In this document: piece after piece, positions 1 through 8,718 of the stretch
Numbering within the stretch: position 1 is the first letter of the stretch
How the letters are laid out: every line of letters begins with the position of its first letter
Source: Planctomycetota bacterium
GTDB lineage: Bacteria; Planctomycetota; UBA8742; UBA2392
Length of the DNA: 63,635 nt
Assembly (NCBI GenBank): GCA_020849795.1
Contig: JADZFR010000005.1
Coordinates: 1-63,635 of the forward strand
Direction: 5' to 3'
Notes under the pieces: generated by a model
The model's database searches: none
Told to the model about the DNA's origin: nothing
What the model saw: only the letters and a program-made list of their open reading frames with translations
Program-made: the position numbers and the translations under genes

Positions 1-108
1 GTGGCCGCCGATGCGGCTGTGCTGCTGGACGAGTTCTGCCTGAGTGGCGAGCGCGAACCGTTTGCCATCGCGCGCATTCGGCTGGATGTGAAGGCAGTCT
101 TGAAGTAG
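1..108 (+). CDS. C-terminal fragment of an unidentified protein (5' end outside window)
   Basis: The window opens in an open frame that ends at a TAG at 106-108, giving 35 residues (ending in AIARIRLDVKAVLK). The start lies upstream of the window. I do not recognise the family. The reading frame is supported by high GC at third codon positions and by the following intergenic gap before the TetR gene. Too little is present to assign a function. Confidence 0.5.
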   Translation: MAADAAVLLDEFCLSGEREPFAIARIRLDVKAVLK

Positions 109-204
109 GCCACCCAAGTCCGGAATCCCGCACTCAATTCCTGAATCCTTTGGCATGATGCGCCGGCAATGTTGCCGGGGTGTATCGGGAAGGCATGGGG
201 CAGG

Positions 205-909
205 ATGGCTCGCAAACGGCTTAGCAAAGACGACCGCAGGCTGCAGTTGCTTGACGCCGCGGCGCGGCTGTTCGGGCGCTCCAGCTATGGGCAAGTCACG
301 ACGGCGGAGCTTGCCAAGTCAGCGGGCGTCACCGAGCCCGTGATTTACCAGCACTTCAAGACCAAACTTGACCTGTATGTGGCATTGCTCAAGCGCGCGC
401 GGGAGGTCACGTTTGAACGCTACGACCAGGTGGCGGCGCGCTTCCCGACGCCGATGCTCAAGGCGATCGCGGTTATCCGCAGCCACGGCCAGATCATGGA
501 CGAGAACGAGCCGTATTTCCGCCTGCACCTGCGCGGCGTGGCCAACAGTGACATGCCGCGCGTGAAGCAGATTCTGCGCGAGAACTACCAGGCCTATAAC
601 CGGTACTTTGCGGGGCTGATCCGGCAGGCGCAGGAACAAGGCGAGGTACACAAGGCGGTCGATCCGGAACAGACGGCCTGGTTCATCATGAGCCAGGGGA
701 TGTTCCTGAACCTGTGCAAGCAGCTCGGTCTGGATGAGCTGCAGGAACAGGGGTATGTCGACAGCCTGCTTGAGGATGCGCTTGGGCACATTTCGCTGAT
801 CGACGAGCCGCTGCGCCTGATCGGGCAATTGCTGGCGAATCAGCCGGAAGCCGCCAGGGCAGCGGCCCGCCCCGAAGCGAACCCCGAAGCGAACCCCGAA
901 GAAGAGTAA
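205..909 (+). CDS. TetR/AcrR family transcriptional regulator
   Basis: This is a 234-residue one-component repressor. Residues about 8-55 form the TetR helix-turn-helix (RRLQLLDAAARLFG, then TTAELAKSAGVTEPVIYQHF, with KTKLDLY following). The remaining helices are the ligand and dimer domain, which I cannot match to an effector. I chose the ATG at 205 because the TetR domain begins right after it and a purine-rich GGGGCAGG precedes it; an ATG at 169 would add 12 unlikely residues. The C-terminus carries a short Pro-Glu-Ala-Asn repeat (PEANPEANPEEE). It sits 75 bp upstream of hpnH on the same strand, so control of the hopanoid genes is a natural but unproven guess. Confidence 0.88.
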   Translation: MARKRLSKDDRRLQLLDAAARLFGRSSYGQVTTAELAKSAGVTEPVIYQHFKTKLDLYVALLKRAREVTFERYDQVAARFPTPMLKAIAVIRSHGQIMDENEPYFRLHLRGVANSDMPRVKQILRENYQAYNRYFAGLIRQAQEQGEVHKAVDPEQTAWFIMSQGMFLNLCKQLGLDELQEQGYVDSLLEDALGHISLIDEPLRLIGQLLANQPEAARAAARPEANPEANPEEE

Positions 910-984
910 GTCCGGCCCGAACGGTAGATTGACGCCACGGGCCCGACCAATACACTCGTTACGTATTTTTTCACGGGATCCCTT

Positions 985-2391
985 ATGGCCGTGCCGATCA
1001 GCCAAATGTGGGCAGTTGCCAGCTATGTTCTGCGCCAGCGCGTGGCGCGCCGCAAGCGGTATGCAACTGTTCTGATGCTTGAGCCCCTGCTGCGCTGCAA
1101 CCTGGCCTGTGCCGGGTGCGGCAAGATCCAGTACCCCGCCCATGTGCTTAAGAAAGAGATGTCGGTCGCGGACGCCCTGCGTGCCGTCGATGAGTGCGGC
1201 GCACCGATCGTCAGCATCCCCGGCGGCGAGCCGATGATGTATTCGCACATCGGGGAGCTGGTGCGTGAACTGGTCAAGCGCAAGAAGTACATCTACCTGT
1301 GCACGAATGCTCTGCTGCTCAAGCAGCGCCTGGAAGAGGGCGTGTTTACGCCCAGCAAGTACCTCACGTTCAACATTCACATGGACGGCGACCGCGAAGC
1401 CCACGACTTTGCTGTTTGCCGCGAGGGCACCTACGAAAAGGCCGAAGAGGCCATCAAGCTGGCGGTCGGCCTGGGCTATCGCGTGTGCACGAACACCACG
1501 CTGTTCAACCACGTCAACGTGGGGCGTACCCGCGCATTCTTCGGGCGCATGATGGAACTTGGCGTCGAAGGACTGACCGTGAGCCCCGGCTACAGTTACC
1601 AGAAGGCGCCCGACCAACAATCGTTTCTGGGGCGCGAGGGCACGTTCGACCTGTTTCGCAACCTGCTGAGAGACCCGGAACCGAACTGGAAGTTCAACCA
1701 GTCGCCGCTGTTCATGGAGTTCCTGACCGGCAAACTGCACCTTGAGTGCACGCCATGGGGCAACCCGTGCTACACGTTGTTCGGCTGGCAGCGGCCCTGC
1801 TACCTGCTGCAGGAGGGCTACGCCCGCACGTTCAAGGAACTGCTGGAAGAAACGCAGTGGGACAATTACGGGCGCGCCAGCGGCAATCCCAAATGCGCCA
1901 ACTGCATGGTTCATTGCGGGTATGAGCCCACGGCAGTGCACGAGACCTTCAATAACCTCAAGGGCTTTGTGCGTACGGTGGTTGCCCAGTTCAGCGGCCC
2001 GAACACGCGCAACGCCAAGGGCATTACGCCGCCGGCGGTCACTCGTCGCATTGAGACGGGTATCGACGCCGGCGCCGCCGAGGCACTGGACAAGGCGCTG
2101 CAGGATGCGGTGGACTTCCGCGGCGACGTAATCGTAACGCTCAAGGATGGCACTAGCCGCGAAGGCTATCTGTTCAACATTGCCGACAAGGTAGTGGAGA
2201 TGTTCCCCGCCAAGGAAGCCGGCGTTTGGGTCCTGAACAAGGCCGACATCGTTTCGGTCCAGCGTCATGGGCGCGACCCTGCCGACGGCAAGTCGTGGGA
2301 AGCCTGGGTCAAGAGATACAACGAAAACAAAGCCGCCCGGGAAGCAGGCCAGAAGGTTGAGGCTGTGGGTTTGTTCCCTGACCCGCTATAG
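985..2391 (+). CDS. hpnH: Hopanoid biosynthesis radical SAM protein HpnH (adenosylhopane synthase), with C-terminal extension
   Basis: HpnH is a radical SAM enzyme that joins the 5'-deoxyadenosyl group to diploptene, the first step in making bacteriohopanepolyol side chains. The iron-sulfur motif is seen as C38-x3-C42-x2-C45 (CNLACAGC), followed by IPGGEPMM, the usual SAM-binding region. Later cysteines (around GNPKCANCMVHCGYEP) match the family's C-terminal part. The protein is 468 residues, longer than the roughly 330-380 I expect. The extra C-terminal block of about 115 residues (VIVTLKDGTSREGYLFNI onward) looks like a small beta-barrel and is unusual. The partner hpnG follows 124 bp downstream. 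Confidence 0.88.
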   Translation: MAVPISQMWAVASYVLRQRVARRKRYATVLMLEPLLRCNLACAGCGKIQYPAHVLKKEMSVADALRAVDECGAPIVSIPGGEPMMYSHIGELVRELVKRKKYIYLCTNALLLKQRLEEGVFTPSKYLTFNIHMDGDREAHDFAVCREGTYEKAEEAIKLAVGLGYRVCTNTTLFNHVNVGRTRAFFGRMMELGVEGLTVSPGYSYQKAPDQQSFLGREGTFDLFRNLLRDPEPNWKFNQSPLFMEFLTGKLHLECTPWGNPCYTLFGWQRPCYLLQEGYARTFKELLEETQWDNYGRASGNPKCANCMVHCGYEPTAVHETFNNLKGFVRTVVAQFSGPNTRNAKGITPPAVTRRIETGIDAGAAEALDKALQDAVDFRGDVIVTLKDGTSREGYLFNIADKVVEMFPAKEAGVWVLNKADIVSVQRHGRDPADGKSWEAWVKRYNENKAAREAGQKVEAVGLFPDPL

Positions 2392-2515
2392 TGCTTTTGA
2401 CCCGATCGCTTGACGAAAACACCTTCTCTCTTGCCACAAGTGGCGTAGTCGGGCAGATTTGTGCGCATCGAGCCAGCGGGGCAGTTGCCCCGCCTTGCTG
2501 CGTTCATGGGCGGGT

Positions 2516-3358
2516 ATGCGCGAGCTGCCAAAAATCCTGTTTGTCGCCGCAACCGAGTCAGACGCGTTGCAGTTTATTTCGCGACTGGAAAATCCTCGCA
2601 AGTACCGCCAGAAAGTCGGCCTGGTTCACGGCGGTATCTGGCATCGCACCAGCGCCAAGTGCCTGATCACCGGCCACAATCCTGACGCCACCGCGGCAGC
2701 CCTGCGTGAAGCCATCACCGTGGACAAGCCGATTGCGGTGGTCAGCATTGGTTTCGGCAGCGCGCTGAGTTCAGCCCTGAACGTGGGCGACGTTGTAGTG
2801 GGTGTGAACTTCCTGAACGCGATCGGCTTGGGCAGCCAATACAGGCCGGTAGCGTTGCCGCAGACGGTACAGGAAATGATGCGGCGTGTGATCCGCAGCA
2901 TTCCGGGTATCGGCGGCACGCTGGGCAGCATCGTGACGGTGTTTGACCCGGTGCGCCTGCCCGTCGAGAAGCTCGCGCTATACATGAAAACGCAGGCCGA
3001 GGTGGTGGACCAGAGCGCAATAGCCATCGCAAACATCGCAGAAGACGAGCGCATTCCGTTCGTGGTGGCGCGCAGCATTTTCGACATCAGCGACGAGAAG
3101 GTGCCTGAGATGGAGCGCTACGTGCGCGAAAACACCAAGCTCTCGACCACGCGCATTCTCGGCAAGCTGGCGGTCAACCCGACCCGGCTGTTTGCGCTGC
3201 GCGACTTGGTGGCAAGGGCCAAGTTATGCCGTGAGCGGCTTGAGGTGTTTACCGAGGCATTCTGGAATGCGTTGCTGGAAGGCCGGCAGCAGAAGGACTT
3301 TCGCGATGACAGCACAGCACCGGCCGACGATGTCACCGGCCCTGAGAGCCGCGCTTAG
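2516..3358 (+). CDS. hpnG: HpnG-like hopanoid-associated nucleoside phosphorylase
   Basis: This 280-residue protein belongs to the MTA/SAH nucleosidase-phosphorylase fold. HpnG releases adenine from adenosylhopane, the product of the neighbouring HpnH, so the pair carries out consecutive steps. Visible motifs are an N-terminal ILFVAATESDA strand, the glycine-rich SIGFGSALSSALNVGDVVVG segment typical of the fold, and a late FVVARSIFDISDEK that matches the substrate-binding strand with its final Asp. The ATG at 2516 is chosen because the fold begins immediately after it; a TTG at 2459 is the only longer option. A 7-bp GC hairpin lies at 2476-2493, just before the start. Confidence 0.75.
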   Translation: MRELPKILFVAATESDALQFISRLENPRKYRQKVGLVHGGIWHRTSAKCLITGHNPDATAAALREAITVDKPIAVVSIGFGSALSSALNVGDVVVGVNFLNAIGLGSQYRPVALPQTVQEMMRRVIRSIPGIGGTLGSIVTVFDPVRLPVEKLALYMKTQAEVVDQSAIAIANIAEDERIPFVVARSIFDISDEKVPEMERYVRENTKLSTTRILGKLAVNPTRLFALRDLVARAKLCRERLEVFTEAFWNALLEGRQQKDFRDDSTAPADDVTGPESRA

Positions 3359-3424
3359 CATTGAAGATCCGCAGATTGCGGAATACTGCCAGTCGGTACC
3401 CTGTTATGAACCCAGGATGGCGAA

Positions 3425-4024
3425 ATGAGCAGGAAGCGCCAGCGCTTTGAAGACGAGGCCTTGCCGCTGATGGGCGTGCTGTACGCCGGCGCGCTGAAGT
3501 TAACGCGTAACCCGCGCGATGCTGAAGACCTGGTGCAAGACACATATGTGCGTGCGTTTGAACGCTTTCACTTGTTTCAACCCGGCACCAACCTCAAGGC
3601 ATGGATGTACCGTGTGATGACCAATCGCTTCATCAACCTGTATCGCCGGCGCAAGGCGCGGCCCGATGGGGCCAGCCTTGAGGAACTTGGCGACACACGC
3701 GGCCGGCAAGAGGACATTTCGCTGCAGGATTTTCAGTCGGCGGAGGCGATCCACGGCCTGATGCAGAACCAGCGCTTCCTGGAGTCGCTGGACGGCAGGC
3801 TTCGCAGCGCGCTGGAGGCACTGGGCGGCGACTACCGTGACGTGCTGATCATGAACATCATCGGCGAAATGACGTACAAAGACATCGCCGAGTCACTTGA
3901 GGTGCCGCTGGGGACAGTCATGTCGCGCCTGTCGCGGGCCAAGGCACTGCTGCGCGAGCGCGTCACGGAGTTGGGGCGCGAAGAGATCCCGGGGCTGGCA
4001 ACGGGGGCATTGGGAAACTCATGA
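3425..4024 (+). CDS. ECF-family RNA polymerase sigma factor
   Basis: This is a 199-residue group 4 sigma factor. Region 2 is clear (LTRNPRDAEDLVQDTYVRAF, then the NLKAWMYRVMTNRFIN helix). Region 4 is also clear (DYRDVLIMNIIGEMTYKDIA, then LEVPLGTVMSRLSRAKALLR). The stop codon overlaps the start of the next gene (ATGA at 4021-4024), so the sigma and its anti-sigma are translated together. The protein is a close paralogue of the ECF sigma at 37173-37748; the N-termini share RQRFE-x-EALPLM and GTNLKAW. Confidence 0.93.
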   Translation: MSRKRQRFEDEALPLMGVLYAGALKLTRNPRDAEDLVQDTYVRAFERFHLFQPGTNLKAWMYRVMTNRFINLYRRRKARPDGASLEELGDTRGRQEDISLQDFQSAEAIHGLMQNQRFLESLDGRLRSALEALGGDYRDVLIMNIIGEMTYKDIAESLEVPLGTVMSRLSRAKALLRERVTELGREEIPGLATGALGNS

Positions 4025-4863
4025 ACCCTCCGACGCACGAGAATCAGCACGACCCGGATCGGTACCCCCAGATGCACGCGGAAAAGCGCTTTGCCTGGAC
4101 AAACATGGAAGCCTATCTGGCTCATGAGCTGGGCCAGCCTGAGCAGGCCCGAATGGAGGCTTTTCTGGCTTCCTGTCCTGAAACAAGGGATTACGTGGAA
4201 ACCCAGAAGCAGTTCAACGAGGCCCTGCACCGCTGCGTCGACGGACAACCGGTGCCCTGCCCCGAGGGCCTTCGCGGGAAGGTGCTGGCAGCGCTGGACC
4301 GTTGCGAGTCGGACGATGACGGCTTGAATGCACCGCGCTTTCCGTGGGTCGTCGTCGGCCTCAGTGCGGCAGCCAGCCTGATGTTCGCGCTGGGGCTGTT
4401 TTTCGTGTTCGGGGCGGATGTGCCTGAGCAGGACCTGTCCGCGCGCCTGGTACCCGTGGTATCGAATGCCACACTTGACGCCCCGCGCTCTGAGCGCTGC
4501 CGCTACAAAGCCGCCGTTGCCGAGTACCGCGTGCACTTCCCCGACGGGCCGGAGTTGCCGCGAACCTTCGGCGGCGACAACTGCCGCGTTTCAGACTTCC
4601 ATTGCGATATTGTGGACGGCTTGCCCGTCATGTGTACGGTGTTCGATTCGCCCGATGGCGACCGCTTTGCCATGCTGATTTTTCGCAAGCGCTGCCTGGG
4701 CAAAGCAATCCCGGAGCCTGTTCGCTCTGCGGAAGTTGAGCTTGATGGCAAGCTGGTACTGATGTGGCGCGAAGGCGACTATATGCGCGCCCTGGTTGCC
4801 AAAACCGGCACCACCAAGCTGCACCAGCGCATGGAAGGCCTGCGCGGAAGCGTCGAGAAGTAG
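4021..4863 (+). CDS. Membrane anti-sigma factor, partner of the upstream ECF sigma
   Basis: The protein has 280 residues. The N-terminal cytoplasmic part (about residues 25-75, NMEAYLAHELGQPEQARMEAFL) resembles the anti-sigma fold, but the zinc-binding His-x3-Cys-x2-Cys is absent. One transmembrane segment follows near residues 110-130 (VVVGLSAAASLMFALGLFFVFG). The roughly 150-residue outer domain has several cysteines (RCRYK, DNCRVSDFHC, VMCTVF, KRCLG) that could form disulfides. Translational coupling to the sigma gene makes the role likely; the stimulus is unknown. Confidence 0.75.
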   Translation: MNPPTHENQHDPDRYPQMHAEKRFAWTNMEAYLAHELGQPEQARMEAFLASCPETRDYVETQKQFNEALHRCVDGQPVPCPEGLRGKVLAALDRCESDDDGLNAPRFPWVVVGLSAAASLMFALGLFFVFGADVPEQDLSARLVPVVSNATLDAPRSERCRYKAAVAEYRVHFPDGPELPRTFGGDNCRVSDFHCDIVDGLPVMCTVFDSPDGDRFAMLIFRKRCLGKAIPEPVRSAEVELDGKLVLMWREGDYMRALVAKTGTTKLHQRMEGLRGSVEK

Positions 4864-4982
4864 CATCGCACGCCCGATACCCCTGCAAGTACGGGACTTA
4901 GACAGATTTTTCAATAATGTGCGTGAGCATCAACCGCTGCCGGCGACCAAGCAGTGAACCCGCAGCATCCCGGAGAAGAACG

Positions 4983-5855
4983 ATGAAACGCATACTGCTC
5001 GCTCTCTTGCTCGCCTCGCCCGCCATCGCGCTGATCGGTTGCCAGGACGCTTCGCTTAAGGGCGATGTGGCCATGTTGCAGCAGCAGGTTTCGGCAATGC
5101 GCGAGGACAACGAACAACTGCGCAACAGCCTTGCGAACCGCAAGGACGCCACCGGCCAGCCGGTAGGGGACCTTGCGACACTTCAGGCCCGCCTGGAGCA
5201 GGCAGAGAGCAGCCTGGCCGCGGCCAATAAGAAGATCGCGGACCTTGAGGCGCGTCCGGCCACGGTCGCTGCGAAGACCGAAGGGGACGGCGGCAGTGAG
5301 CCCGCCAAGGCGTCCGACGAGTTCAAAGCGCAGGTTGAGCAGGTGCTGAAAGAGCGCGACGACGCTCGCCGCGCCGAGCGCGACAAGCAGCGCCAGGAAC
5401 AAATGGCGCGTGCCGCTGAACTGGCCAAGGAAAACGGTATCGACTTCGACCCCGCCGACCCGCAGGGCAGTATCCGCCGCATCATGTCCAACCCTGAACA
5501 GCGGGCCAAGGCCATGCAGGTCATGCAGCAGGAGATGACCAAGCGCCGCCTCGAGCCGCTGGGGCTGGATGAGCGCCAGACGGAAGAAGTCCTGCGCATC
5601 GAGAAAGAAAGCCGCGACAAGATTCGCGAAACCATGACCAACGCACGCACCAGCGGCGCCTCACAGGAAGAAATCGCGCAGCAGGTTGACGCAGTGCGCA
5701 AAGATCAGGAAGACCAGCTCAAGCGCACCATGACTCCCGAGCAGTATGAGCAGTACGAGAAGTCCGGTGCAGGCATGGGCGGCATGATCCCCGGCAACTG
5801 GCAGGACATGATCCCCCCGGGCATGATTCCGGGCGGTGGTGGCGGCGGTCGTTAG
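4983..5855 (+). CDS. Coiled-coil lipoprotein of unknown function
   Basis: This is a 290-residue protein with a lipoprotein signal (LLASPAIALIGC, Cys about residue 20). A long heptad-rich stretch follows (about 25-150), then a charged helical region (RREQ-rich, 130-250), and the tail is rich in Gly, Met and Pro (MIPPGMIPGGGGGGR). The start is fixed by GGAGAAGAACG just before the ATG at 4983. It follows the sigma/anti-sigma pair by 119 bp and might belong to the same regulon. The central LGLDERQTEEVLRIEKESRDKI resembles the Spy/CpxP-type helical periplasmic proteins, but I cannot confirm that. Confidence 0.7.
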   Translation: MKRILLALLLASPAIALIGCQDASLKGDVAMLQQQVSAMREDNEQLRNSLANRKDATGQPVGDLATLQARLEQAESSLAAANKKIADLEARPATVAAKTEGDGGSEPAKASDEFKAQVEQVLKERDDARRAERDKQRQEQMARAAELAKENGIDFDPADPQGSIRRIMSNPEQRAKAMQVMQQEMTKRRLEPLGLDERQTEEVLRIEKESRDKIRETMTNARTSGASQEEIAQQVDAVRKDQEDQLKRTMTPEQYEQYEKSGAGMGGMIPGNWQDMIPPGMIPGGGGGGR

Positions 5856-5871
5856 CCGTCCGCAAGAACTC

Positions 5872-5897
5872 GAAGCCCGGCCTGATGGCCGGGCTTC
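5872..5897. terminator. Bidirectional intrinsic terminator between convergent genes
   Basis: A perfect 11-bp inverted repeat (GAAGCCCGGCC / GGCCGGGCTTC) with a TGAT loop lies between the ends of the lipoprotein gene and the dienelactone hydrolase gene. The flanking T and A tracts are short, so efficiency is uncertain. Confidence 0.75.
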
Positions 5898-5916
5898 TTC
5901 ATGCCTGCAATGTGGG

Positions 5917-6762
5917 TCAGCTCGCCAGTGCCTCGCGGAAGAAGTCTTTCATCGCTTCCCACGAGCGCTTGTCTGCTTTCTCGTTGTAGGCCGCGCCTTT
6001 GCTGTTGTCGTTGCCGGCTGCGGGGTTCGTGAAGCTGTGTACCGCGTTGCCGTACGCCACGAGCTGCCAGTCGGCGCCCGCCTCGGTCATTTCCTTCCAT
6101 AGCGCGCTGACCTGGTCCGCGCCGACGTTGGGATCGTCCGCGCCGTGCAGAATCAGCACGCGGGCCTTGATCTCGCCCGCCTTGGCCGGCATCGATGTCC
6201 CCAAACCGCCGTGAAAGCTGACGACGCCGGCGATCTCGGCGCCGCTGCGCGCGAGTTCAAGCACGCAACTTCCGCCAAAGCAGTATCCGATGGCGGCAAT
6301 GCGCAATCGGTCCACCAGTTCGTGCTCCTGGGCTGCGGTCAACGCAGCCTGCAGGCGCGTGCGAAGCGCGGCGCGGTCGCCATACCAGGTTGCAGTGGCT
6401 TTGCGCGCCTCGTCGGTGGTCTGGGGGCGCACACTCTTGCCATACACGTCCACGCTGAACCCGATGTAGCCCAGGGCCGCGAGTTCGCGGGCCCGCTGTT
6501 CATCAAATGCGCCGCGACCCTTCCAGTCGTGGACCACCAGAACAGCCGGTCGCCGTCCTTTCACGTTGCCGTCCCAGGCCACGAAGGCTTCGCACTCGGT
6601 CTCGCCGTCCATGTATGTCAGTGTTTGCGATTTGACGTCGGTGTAGCGTTCTTTGACCGTGCCCACATCCTGTGCCTGTGTGCCATCGTGAAGCAGTGTC
6701 AGGGCTGAGGCGGCGGCGAGCACGACCAGAACTGCGCCTGCTGCCAGAATCTTGCGGTTCAT
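5917..6762 (-). CDS. Exported dienelactone hydrolase family protein
   Basis: This is a 281-residue alpha/beta hydrolase. The N-terminus is a signal sequence or anchor (ILAAGAVLVVLAAASALTLL). The catalytic triad is visible: Cys nucleophile in GYCFGGS, Asp in HGADDPNV and His in NAVHSFT. The nucleophile elbow with Cys is diagnostic of dienelactone hydrolases, although many family members act on other esters. The ATG at 6762 is preferred over the ATG at 6765 and an upstream one, because AAGGAGAA lies at proper spacing only for it. It is transcribed away from the GNAT gene across a 77-bp gap. Confidence 0.85.
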   Translation of the reverse strand: MNRKILAAGAVLVVLAAASALTLLHDGTQAQDVGTVKERYTDVKSQTLTYMDGETECEAFVAWDGNVKGRRPAVLVVHDWKGRGAFDEQRARELAALGYIGFSVDVYGKSVRPQTTDEARKATATWYGDRAALRTRLQAALTAAQEHELVDRLRIAAIGYCFGGSCVLELARSGAEIAGVVSFHGGLGTSMPAKAGEIKARVLILHGADDPNVGADQVSALWKEMTEAGADWQLVAYGNAVHSFTNPAAGNDNSKGAAYNEKADKRSWEAMKDFFREALAS

Positions 6763-6839
6763 CATTTCTCCTTGGTCCGGTATGGTCAGGAACAACATCA
6801 TGCCGAAGTCAAATCATCCGCGTAAGCGTGAACCGCGAC

Positions 6840-7424
6840 ATGTTCCTGCGTATGCTGGGCAATGTGAGCAACATACCCGACACTGAGTGGCTGCAGCTTG
6901 TGCCGTTCACCACGCAGTTGCTGGAACTGGCAGCCGCCGACGACCGGCGCGGGTTCGCCCGTGTCGCCGGTGTGCGCATTCCTGAAAGCTGGCCATCGCA
7001 TGGCGTGAGGCTTCACCAGTTGCCGTTGCAGCTTGCGGCGCTGCGCGAAGACCCGGAAGGGCTGCCATGGCACGGACGCCTGATCGTGGTGGCGGACCAC
7101 GGTTCGCGCTCTCTGGCGGGCGTGATCAACTTGAAGGGCCCTCCCGACGACCTTGGCTGCGTCGAGATCGGGTATGAAGTGCTGCCCGAATACCGTCGTC
7201 GCGGCGTTGCTTCGGCTGCTGCGCGCGCACTGCTGGAATGGTGTTTTGAAACCGCGCATGTGAAGGCGGTGCGGGCGCGCACACTGAAAGGCAACACTGT
7301 CAGCCAGCACATGTTGAAGCGGCTGGGGTTCGCGCGCATCGGACCCGAGCGCGACCCGGAACTTGGCGAGATGGTGGCTTGGGAGTTCCGGCCTACGACT
7401 TCATCTCCCAGCGCGAAATCGTGA
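6840..7424 (+). CDS. GNAT family N-acetyltransferase
   Basis: The protein has about 194 residues. The acetyl-CoA motif is present (IGYEVLPEYRRRGVASAAARALLEW), with the Arg-Arg-x-Gly-x-Ala pyrophosphate loop, followed by VRARTLKGNTVSQHMLKRLGF, the conserved region of RimJ/RimL-type enzymes. The substrate is unknown. The start is uncertain; ATG 6840 is chosen, with GTG 6828 or ATG 6852 possible. Its 3' end overlaps the convergent acyl-CoA dehydrogenase gene by 32 bp. Confidence 0.82.
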   Translation: MFLRMLGNVSNIPDTEWLQLVPFTTQLLELAAADDRRGFARVAGVRIPESWPSHGVRLHQLPLQLAALREDPEGLPWHGRLIVVADHGSRSLAGVINLKGPPDDLGCVEIGYEVLPEYRRRGVASAAARALLEWCFETAHVKAVRARTLKGNTVSQHMLKRLGFARIGPERDPELGEMVAWEFRPTTSSPSAKS

Positions 7425-8550
7425 GACGCTGGATTTCGCTCGTGCCCTCGACAATGGTCATCAGGCGCGCCGCCCGAAAGAACTCTTCGACCCGATACTC
7501 TTTCATGTAGCCGTATCCGCCATGAATCTGGATCGCGGCGCTGGTTACGCGCTCCGCCATTTCGCTGGCATACAGCTTGGCCTGTGCCGCCATGCTGATA
7601 AAGCGCGGGTCACTCAAGCCGTATTGCTCTTTCAGCCACACCGCGTGCCAGACCAGGCCCTTGGCGGCGTTCAGCTCGGTGATCATGTCGGCCAGCTTGA
7701 AGCCGATGCCCTGGAACTCCCAGATCTTCTGGCCGAACTGTTCACGCTCGCCGGCAAAGCGCTTGGCGCGCATGTATGCAGCTTCGGCAAGCCCAAGGCA
7801 TTGGGTTGCCACGCTGCAACGGCCGGTGTTCAGGGTGATCAACGCAACCTTGAAGCCATCGCCTTCTTTCCCCAGCAGGTTCTCGGACGGCACTTCGCAC
7901 TCTTCAAAGATCAATTCGGTCGTGGGGCTGGCATGCACGCCCATCTTGTCCTCGACGGTGCCGACCTTGAACGGGCTGACTTCCTTGTCGACCAGGAATG
8001 CGCTCAGCAGCGGCTTGCCGTCCGGCTTCTCGCCGGTCTTGGCCCACACGATCAGGTATTCGGCGACTGCGCCGTTCGTGATGTAAAGCTTGGTGCCGTT
8101 GAGCACCCACTTGTCGCCTCTCTTCACAGCCGTGGTGCGCATGCCCGCAGGATCGCTGCCGGCGCCGGGTTCGGTCAGCGCGAACGACCCCAACTTGGCG
8201 CCGCTGGCCAACGGCGGCAGCCACTGCTGCTTCTGGGCCTCGGTGGCGAAATTCATGATCGGCAATGCGACGAGGCTGTTCTGGGCGCCTAGCGTCATCG
8301 ACAGGCTGATGCTGGACTTGGCGATTTCTCCTTCGACCAGCAAATATGCCAGGTAGTCAGCGCCGACTCCGCCGTATTGCTCAGGGATGACGAGGCCCAT
8401 GAAACCAAGCTCTGCCATCTTCTGTGTAAGCTCTGTGGGAAACTCTTTCCCGTTCTCGAGCTTGATTGCCACGGGCTCGACTTCAGTCTTGCAGAAGTCG
8501 GCGGCGGCTTGCCTGAACATCTGCTGCTCTTCCGTAAATGCGAAGTCCAT
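7393..8550 (-). CDS. Acyl-CoA dehydrogenase
   Basis: This 385-residue FAD enzyme introduces the alpha-beta double bond in acyl-CoA during fatty acid breakdown. The flavin-binding signature is seen (LTEPGAGSD, then KLYITNG). The catalytic Glu sits in IVEGTSEIQR near the C-terminus, as in short- and medium-chain enzymes. The length is typical. The start ATG at 8550 has GGGAG five bases upstream. No electron-transfer flavoprotein or other beta-oxidation gene is adjacent, so the exact substrate is open. Confidence 0.95.
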   Translation of the reverse strand: MDFAFTEEQQMFRQAAADFCKTEVEPVAIKLENGKEFPTELTQKMAELGFMGLVIPEQYGGVGADYLAYLLVEGEIAKSSISLSMTLGAQNSLVALPIMNFATEAQKQQWLPPLASGAKLGSFALTEPGAGSDPAGMRTTAVKRGDKWVLNGTKLYITNGAVAEYLIVWAKTGEKPDGKPLLSAFLVDKEVSPFKVGTVEDKMGVHASPTTELIFEECEVPSENLLGKEGDGFKVALITLNTGRCSVATQCLGLAEAAYMRAKRFAGEREQFGQKIWEFQGIGFKLADMITELNAAKGLVWHAVWLKEQYGLSDPRFISMAAQAKLYASEMAERVTSAAIQIHGGYGYMKEYRVEEFFRAARLMTIVEGTSEIQRLTISRWEMKS

Positions 8551-8638
8551 GGCATCTCCCGGTCAAATTGGCGAGTGGTCTAAAGCTCGCTCAGACCGGA
8601 CTTTAGGCAAACCATACCAGGTTGCAACGCCACGCGAA

Positions 8639-8666
8639 TTGACCCGGGGCCGGCCTATTTTATGCT
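8639..8666 (+). promoter_or_regulatory. Candidate sigma-70 promoter for the 8719 gene
   Basis: TTGACC (8639-8644) and TATGCT (8661-8666) are separated by 16 bp, about 53 bp before the ATG at 8719. The match is good for a GC-rich genome but is based on sequence only. Confidence 0.4.
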
Positions 8667-8718
8667 TCTTGTCAGATCAGGCGCGGCAGATGCCGGGCCT
8701 TACCAAACGGAGATGAAT

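Noticed and set aside
319..2268. 649-codon frame on the minus strand opposite tetR and hpnH
   Set aside because: It is a GC-driven mirror of real genes on the other strand, with no recognisable motifs.
2476..2493. GC hairpin before hpnG as riboswitch or attenuator
   Set aside because: Only 7 bp stem, no T tract and no conserved riboswitch core visible.
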